Below, piece after piece: positions 15,954 to 20,268 of a DNA stretch of 20,268 nucleotides. The position numbers and the translations under genes are program-made. Source of the DNA: a virus; the IMG/VR virus record IMGVR_UViG_3300020478_000090, positions 1-20,268 of that record, one strand, 5' to 3'. A model generated the notes under the pieces. It was not told where the DNA came from and made no database searches. It saw only the letters and a program-made list of their open reading frames with translations. Numbering within the stretch: the first letter of the stretch is position 1; each line of letters starts with the position of its first letter.

Positions 15954-16025
15954 TCAATAAGCTAATAGAGAGAGGTGGATACCTAAGCATGTGAACATAC
16001 ATAGGTGTAATAACCTTCCAATCAT
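15954..16025 (-). CDS. 23-residue hydrophobic microprotein
   Basis: A 23-codon ORF that starts 2 nt after the scaffold stop (TAACAATG) and ends one base before the next ATG. It begins MIGRLLHLCMFTCLG and ends HLSLLAY: nearly all hydrophobic, with one Arg, two Cys and two His. It would span or lie in a membrane. No Shine-Dalgarno site is visible, so translation would depend on ribosomes finishing the scaffold gene. No family is recognised. It is short enough to be chance. The exact fit between two neighbouring reading frames, with no unused bases, is the main support. Confidence 0.45.
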   Translation of the reverse strand: MIGRLLHLCMFTCLGIHLSLLAY

Positions 16026-16027
16026 TG

Positions 16028-16786
16028 TTAGAATTTTACATCAGAACGTTCGAGTTTGTCTGCTACCTCCTTTCGGTATGCAGGATCCCTTTCGTATCTA
16101 GGGTCATTCATAGCTTCAATCACTTGAGCTTGACTCTTGAACTTACCGCCTTCATTGGACGCAGCTTTACCTGTAAGCATTCTACCTTCTGTTCCTGACT
16201 CATCGTCATAACGGTACTTCATAGCTTGTACTGCAAAGAAGCAGGAAAGTGGATCACCACGTTCCATGACTGTATCATACATGTCAATCTCTTCCTTGTT
16301 CAAGGAATTCTGAGCCCAACCCATCATAGATTCGTAATCCTTTTCACCGCCAGCAATCTCCTTTAGTTGTGTGACTTGCTGATCTGTGATAGTATCTTGA
16401 TTGTTGTTAGCTCTATACTCAAGGTGCATCTGAGCTAAAGCTTTTGGATCCATCTTAGATAGTTCTTCAATGGTAGATTCCTGAAGGTTTTCAGCTTTAG
16501 CTTGATCCCAAAGACGTTCTAGTATATCTGAAGAGTCAGGCTCTTCATCTTTAGATTCATCAGTAGCTTCTACCTCTGGAGTTTCTTCCCCATCTTTTCC
16601 TAGCTTACTTTGTAATTCAATGTAAGCTTTCTCTAACTCTTCTGCATCTTTAAACTTACCAGCTAGTAGTTCCGCCTGATCAGACTCTAACTTCTCACCA
16701 ACCGCTAAGGAGTCCTGCTCTTCTGCTGTAAGCTCACCAACTACTTCAGTTTGTGGTGTGTTATCAATTGTTAATGTTTCTGCCAT
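16028..16786 (-). CDS. Capsid assembly scaffolding protein (T7 gp9-like)
   Basis: A 252-residue acidic, mostly helical protein (T7 gp9 is about 307) directly between portal and the capsid block. It directs prohead assembly around the portal and leaves the shell before DNA packaging is complete. Seen: GKFKDAEELEKAYIELQSKLG near residues 44-64, in the place typical of this family; a very acidic stretch at about 68-88; and the C-terminal basic segment DPRYERDPAYRKEVADKLERS. That segment matches the helix-turn-helix that binds the inner capsid surface in scaffold proteins. The ATG at 16786 follows the portal stop after 6 nt. Its end is coupled to the 23-residue ORF. The assignment by order plus motifs is firm. 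Confidence 0.9.
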   Translation of the reverse strand: MAETLTIDNTPQTEVVGELTAEEQDSLAVGEKLESDQAELLAGKFKDAEELEKAYIELQSKLGKDGEETPEVEATDESKDEEPDSSDILERLWDQAKAENLQESTIEELSKMDPKALAQMHLEYRANNNQDTITDQQVTQLKEIAGGEKDYESMMGWAQNSLNKEEIDMYDTVMERGDPLSCFFAVQAMKYRYDDESGTEGRMLTGKAASNEGGKFKSQAQVIEAMNDPRYERDPAYRKEVADKLERSDVKF

Positions 16787-16792
16787 AGTTTA

Positions 16793-18349
16793 TTAGGGTG
16801 ATTGTTGTTGCTCTGCTTGCATAGCCATTTGCATTTCAGCCTGTGCTTGTTTCTGTTCTACAGCTGCCATAGCTGGAGCATTCTGTTGTTCCTGCATAGC
16901 CATTTGTTGTTGCATCTGTTGCTGTTGTTCACCTTGCATCTCTTGCATACTCTTCACTAGGTTGAGTACGTCGATACCTGATGCAGCTGCTAGACGTTTG
17001 ATAACTTCATCAGGATTGATGAACTGCATCATAGCTTCTGGTCCTACTGTCTGTGCAATAGTCTGCATAAACATTGTAAGACTCTCTCTGTCCTGGCCAC
17101 GACCAAGAGCATTGATACCTGCTACGATAGTAGGCTTAACTATATTCCTTGGTATACGTGGGATAGATCCACTCTTCTGCATGACAGAAAGCTTACGATC
17201 AAGGTATGGTACTAGGAACTCAACAGTTAGAAGGGAGAATAGTCCACCAAGCTGTTGCTCTAGTTCCATCTGTGTCATCCTTACCTCTTCAGCAGTCGTA
17301 CGTTCCGACTGTCTAACAGAGAGGATGAGGAATGCCTCAGCTAATCTCTTCTCGATAGTACCTATTTGTTGATAGGCAGTAGCGAAGTCATTTCCTTTGG
17401 CAACTTGAACAACGCCGATATCATCAGGTCTTCCCTGAATGATTGCACCGTTCCCAGCTGCCGCTAGAGTGGCTGGTTTAGTACTCGATGATGGTGATAC
17501 AGTAAAGACTACTTTAGCAGCTGCTGCAGAGCCTTCTACGAGGGCCTGAGAGAGTGCTTCAAGGGACTTAAGATCCCCCATGAATTCCTCTACCCTACCT
17601 CTACCATAATCCTCACCATCTACTACATTGAATCTCAGGGGAAGCCAAGGTGTAATACTAAGCGGAGCTTTACCTTGCGATTTAGGAATGACTTTATCGA
17701 AAACTTCTTGATGCCAAACAATTTTGTTACCATTTACTTTAGCATGGGTGTACACATCACAGTCTTTATTGTCGTCATCACTAGCACCATCTATATCATC
17801 TGTCTTGATGCTGGGGATTAACTCCTCAATGGTCTTTCTGTTAATCCTTTCTTTTGTTACGATCTCAATAACATTGCCGTTACCATCTCTATCTACTACG
17901 TAACGGCTGAGGGGAAATAGTTTAAGTCCATCTTTACCCATGAAGATGAGAGCATTACCAGTAACAACCAAGTGTTTCATTGCTTGGTGTACAGTGACTC
18001 TATCATCAGATGCAGCGATGGATTCAAGGATAGTCCGCTCTACCTTAGCAAAGGCTAAGTCTAGTTCAGACTTAACCTCTGGTCCATAGTCACCTAACTG
18101 TGACTCATCTACTTGCAGCTTAAAGAAACTAGTCTGTGGTGGTAGTAGACTCATCATTAGCTTAGCACTTAAGGTGACTACACCTTTAGCACCGACTGAT
18201 TGCCAAGGTGTCTTGGTCTTCTTGTACCCTACCTTGTCATCAATTTGATCGATGAGATAAGGTATGGTTAGTTTAGCAGCTTCATCTGCTGTGTTTAAGT
18301 ATTGAGATCTAGTACTTGATAGTACATCGTATCTTGTTTTAGCTGTCAT
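16793..18349 (-). CDS. Portal protein / head-tail connector (T7 gp8-like)
   Basis: A 518-residue protein (T7 gp8 is 536), the dodecameric channel through which DNA is packaged and ejected and on which capsid and tail assemble. Family features include an N-terminal RSQYLNTADEAAKLTIPYLI, TPWQSVGAKGVVTLSAKLM and LLPPQTSFFKL near residues 43-78. There is an LKHLVVTGNALIF-like segment near 120, PWLPLRFNVVDGEDYGRGRVEEFMGDLKSLE in two parts, and LAEAFLILSVRQSERTTAEEVRMT near 340-365. The last 50 residues are a Gln/Met/Ala-rich tail (QQQQMQQQMAMQEQQ), probably the crown facing the inner core. The start at 18349 lies 12 nt after the preceding stop. The assignment is secure. Confidence 0.94.
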   Translation of the reverse strand: MTAKTRYDVLSSTRSQYLNTADEAAKLTIPYLIDQIDDKVGYKKTKTPWQSVGAKGVVTLSAKLMMSLLPPQTSFFKLQVDESQLGDYGPEVKSELDLAFAKVERTILESIAASDDRVTVHQAMKHLVVTGNALIFMGKDGLKLFPLSRYVVDRDGNGNVIEIVTKERINRKTIEELIPSIKTDDIDGASDDDNKDCDVYTHAKVNGNKIVWHQEVFDKVIPKSQGKAPLSITPWLPLRFNVVDGEDYGRGRVEEFMGDLKSLEALSQALVEGSAAAAKVVFTVSPSSSTKPATLAAAGNGAIIQGRPDDIGVVQVAKGNDFATAYQQIGTIEKRLAEAFLILSVRQSERTTAEEVRMTQMELEQQLGGLFSLLTVEFLVPYLDRKLSVMQKSGSIPRIPRNIVKPTIVAGINALGRGQDRESLTMFMQTIAQTVGPEAMMQFINPDEVIKRLAAASGIDVLNLVKSMQEMQGEQQQQMQQQMAMQEQQNAPAMAAVEQKQAQAEMQMAMQAEQQQSP

Positions 18350-18361
18350 CTGATTTATTCA

Positions 18362-18988
18362 TCATGGGTTTACTGTTCCTCCACCTGCACCAGCAACTGC
18401 TGCTGTATTCAATGCGTTGAAATATTCACGTTTCCATTTACCTGTACCTCTCCCTTTTTTCTCTTCTTTAGGTTTATCAGCTTGTTGTATCTCAGCTGTA
18501 CCACCTGTACCAACTACATAACTAGAGCTTCTACCTACTTGCGGTTCTGGTCTATTAGCCATTTCTTGTAGTTGCCTCATGTAATCCAGCATTTGATCAC
18601 GCTCTGCTTCAGCACGCATGTCCATTTGGTACTGTCGTTCAGCTCCGCTCGGTAAGAACATACCTCCAGCGGCAGCACCTTGTTTAATCTCTTGAGGTGT
18701 ATAGCCAGCCAGCTTAGCCTTTGAGTAGCCTATAAATCCTAAGTTACCTCCTGGGCCTTGGAATTGACCCATTGGATTCTTAGGTGAGTACATGCCAGGC
18801 ACACCTTTCATAGGTCCACCGCCTGCAAAGAACTGTCCAGGTGCGTTGTTGATACCAACACCTTTGTTCAGTAGTTGTTGTATAGCTACTTTAACTTGCG
18901 TAGGGCTGTGGGTCTTAGTCCCCATTGTCCAAACGTTTGACCCTATTGTCCCTGCAGGACTTAAATATTGTTCTAGAAAATTTGCCAT
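18362..18988 (-). CDS. Protein of unknown function before portal (T7 gp7.3 position)
   Basis: A 208-residue protein that I do not recognise by sequence. The N-terminal half is Gly/Pro-rich (FFAGGGPMKGVPGMYSPKNP), followed by a charged helix (about 115-145, with ERDQMLDYMRQLQEMANR). The basic, Gly-rich end is KGRGTGKWKREYF ... AGAGGGTVNP. It sits where T7 encodes gp7.3, a virion protein required for tail or host-range function. The closing basic then GGG pattern is reminiscent of gp7.3 (ends with SSGGGINI), though the protein is twice as long. The start at 18988 is well supported by AAGGAGG seven bases upstream and by TAATG overlap with the preceding stop. The strong ribosome site suggests a structural or high-copy product. 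Confidence 0.6.
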   Translation of the reverse strand: MANFLEQYLSPAGTIGSNVWTMGTKTHSPTQVKVAIQQLLNKGVGINNAPGQFFAGGGPMKGVPGMYSPKNPMGQFQGPGGNLGFIGYSKAKLAGYTPQEIKQGAAAGGMFLPSGAERQYQMDMRAEAERDQMLDYMRQLQEMANRPEPQVGRSSSYVVGTGGTAEIQQADKPKEEKKGRGTGKWKREYFNALNTAAVAGAGGGTVNP

Positions 18989-19722
18989 TAAGTTGCCTCC
19001 TTAGTTACTACTCCTTCTGGGTTGTCAGCTATCCATACTGCTGCGTCAATCCAAGGGTTTCCCTCAGCAGCTGGTTTAAGTTCGTCATAGTGATCAGGTG
19101 AATCTTTGAATGTAAAGTATTCTTCTTTGATTGCCACTGGTCCTGGGGGAGGTTGATCTAAACCTAAGATAGTGTAGATGTTACCTTCCGGGAATCCCCA
19201 ATCCTTAGCATTAGGTCCGCCTCCACTGTAACCATCTCTTGATGCAACATCCTCTACAGTTTCCAGTAACCACTCCTGCATATCATTAAGGTAAGATTCA
19301 AAACCTTCATGAGTTATACCCCAATCATATGGGTCCTCAGTAAACTGGCCACTCACTACAGCGCCAAGATTTACGTCATCTGGCACCGGTTCACCAGTAT
19401 ACGGATTTATTGGTGTCCCAGGAGGACTGGTATCTTCTGGCCTTACGTAGAGATCTTCTTCACCTATTTCATTCATGAAGTCCGCTTTGAAGTCCTCCCA
19501 GTTTATATCTAAAGCACCGGCAGCAGCTTCATACAATGGGTTATCCAATGCTTCCCATGCATTTACCTTTTCTATCCTACCATCGTAGTCCTGCCAATCA
19601 GCAGGTAATCCTGCCTCTTGACCTCTGGTGACATCACCCTTAACTGGTGGTGTGAATGGTACCATCCCCATGTCATCAGCGTTAGGATCTTGTGGCCTCC
19701 ATACCATCTCCGGCCAACTCAT
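18988..19722 (-). CDS. Acidic protein of unknown function
   Basis: A 244-residue soluble, acidic protein with no signal peptide or membrane segment. It is rich in Pro, Asp, Glu and Trp; examples are WPEMVWRPQDPNADDMG at the start and FTEDPYDWGITHEGF in the middle, and IDAAVWIADNPEGVVTKEAT closes it. Long Pro/Gly-containing stretches suggest extended or disordered segments. No enzyme motif is recognised. It lies between the nrdB-linked small gene and the gp7.3-position gene. It overlaps the former by 4 nt (ATGA) and shares one base with the latter (TAATG), so the three form a coupled set read into portal. A GAGGAAGAG element precedes the ATG. The gene order suggests a late structural or morphogenesis protein; nothing more can be said. 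Confidence 0.7.
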   Translation of the reverse strand: MSWPEMVWRPQDPNADDMGMVPFTPPVKGDVTRGQEAGLPADWQDYDGRIEKVNAWEALDNPLYEAAAGALDINWEDFKADFMNEIGEEDLYVRPEDTSPPGTPINPYTGEPVPDDVNLGAVVSGQFTEDPYDWGITHEGFESYLNDMQEWLLETVEDVASRDGYSGGGPNAKDWGFPEGNIYTILGLDQPPPGPVAIKEEYFTFKDSPDHYDELKPAAEGNPWIDAAVWIADNPEGVVTKEAT

Positions 19723-19910
19723 TTCTCTTCCTCCATTCGTTTAATTAACCATTGAATTACTGACTGTTGGCCAGCGTTGTACATTATTTGTGACATTGTA
19801 TCCGTCGGGATAGGTGTCGAGGGTGGAAAGACCTCCTGAAGTTCAGTCAGGAGGTACGTATCAAACTGAGGACCGTAGATGGCCTCAAGCATATTGCGGG
19901 AGGTTGACAT
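19719..19910 (-). CDS. Small conserved-looking protein downstream of nrdB
   Basis: A 63-residue protein if the ATG at 19910 is used. The segment LEAIYGPQFDTYLLTEL, followed by DTMSQIMYNAGQQSVIQWL, resembles short hypothetical proteins that I recall in T7-like marine phages (pattern ...DxxxxIMYxAGQxSVxxxI). Its function is unknown. Three starts are possible: 19979 (86 residues, 95-nt overlap with nrdB), 19910 (63 residues), and 19892 (57 residues, 8-nt overlap). The conserved-looking part begins only at MLEAIYGPQ, so the longest form is unlikely. No Shine-Dalgarno site separates the other two. The end overlaps the next gene by ATGA. Probably cytoplasmic, with a helical C-terminus. Confidence 0.65.
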   Translation of the reverse strand: MSTSRNMLEAIYGPQFDTYLLTELQEVFPPSTPIPTDTMSQIMYNAGQQSVIQWLIKRMEEEK

Positions 19911-20268
19911 TGCTATGTTCGAAGAACGCTGGCATTCTTGCTCTCTGTGTGTCGGAAAGCTCTGGGGCTTTGCCGTCATACATTAATCGATCGCTTGAAT
20001 CCAGCCAGAATTTTTTGTCCAAATATTTGTCGGTAGTATTTATACCTAGAGGCTCCATAATCCAATTAATGGTGGCCTTCCTAAGCTTATCCAAACTTGG
20101 ACTAGGAGATAGGCCCATATCTCTACATACAAGACTATTAGCGGCCACGTGAATCTGTTCATCTCTTGAAATATCTGCAGATACGGTCCTTAAACCAGCG
20201 TCACCGTTAAACCTAAAAAAAGGGAGTAGTACAAAGAAAATTGCACGCTCGGCAACAAGTGCTTTGAG
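19885..20268 (-). CDS. nrdB: Ribonucleotide reductase class I beta subunit, C-terminal 127 residues
   Basis: The 5' part lies beyond the window; the frame is open from the right edge to the stop at 19885. Two metal-ligand helices of the class I small subunit are visible. One is ALVAERAIFFVLLPFFRF, whose Glu aligns with E. coli NrdB Glu204 by pattern. The other is VSADISRDEQIHVAANSL, whose ExxH matches the Glu238/His241 pair. The enzyme supplies dNTPs for phage replication together with an alpha subunit, presumably encoded upstream. Marine T7-like phages commonly carry such genes just before the structural block. The C-terminal end (HSNVNLPQYA) lacks the acidic tail of E. coli NrdB. The radical-bearing Tyr region is outside the window, so the cofactor type cannot be judged. 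Confidence 0.82.
   Translation of the reverse strand, partial: LKALVAERAIFFVLLPFFRFNGDAGLRTVSADISRDEQIHVAANSLVCRDMGLSPSPSLDKLRKATINWIMEPLGINTTDKYLDKKFWLDSSDRLMYDGKAPELSDTQRARMPAFFEHSNVNLPQYA

Noticed and set aside
15910-15956. TTGACA at the start of the 42-residue ORF as a host -35 box
   Set aside because: No -10 hexamer occurs at 16-18 nt. The nearest TATA-like sequence is about 22 nt away.

Overview
The window is part of a T7-like (podovirus, Autographiviridae-type) phage genome. It holds the end of the DNA-metabolism block and nearly the whole virion block, all on the minus strand and read from right to left. Gene content points to a marine phage, most likely a cyanophage. The evidence is the class I ribonucleotide reductase small subunit just before the structural genes, the Lys/Gly-rich microprotein MPKGKGTYGTKKGRPPKK, a YRGVKY microprotein resembling the cyanobacterial DUF4278 family, and a tail fibre with marine-phage-type repeats. 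No photosynthesis gene, integrase, tRNA, CRISPR array or insertion sequence was seen. The host assignment is inference.

Layout in the direction of transcription: nrdB 3' end (20268-19885); a small conserved-looking protein (about 19910-19719); two proteins of unknown function in the T7 gene 7/7.3 position (19722-18362); portal (18349-16793); scaffold (16786-16028). Then comes an unusual 1-kb stretch between scaffold and major capsid protein (16027-15007). It holds five microproteins of 16 to 42 residues, a small secreted outer-membrane beta-barrel-like protein, and several RNA hairpins. It is followed by the major capsid protein (15006-13843), a UUCG-loop intrinsic terminator directly behind it (like T7 T-phi), tail tubular proteins A and B, a gp13-position GNAT-like protein, and three internal-core proteins gp14-, gp15- and gp16-like. 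Last is the start of the tail fibre, which runs off the left edge.

The genes are packed with 1- to 8-nt overlaps (ATGA, TAATG, TGATG), so most are probably translationally coupled. Portal, scaffold and capsid build the prohead; tail tubes A and B form the tail; the three internal proteins are ejected to cross the envelope; the fibre binds the host. In T7 the peptidoglycan-cutting transglycosylase domain sits at the N-terminus of gp16. Here it is at the C-terminus of the gp15-like protein.

The most interesting part is the scaffold-to-capsid interval. Four tiny or small membrane or secreted products and two basic microproteins lie there in a coupled chain. Two leaders (capsid and beta-barrel) share the same 9-mer AACAATACA exactly 15 nt before the ATG in place of a Shine-Dalgarno site.
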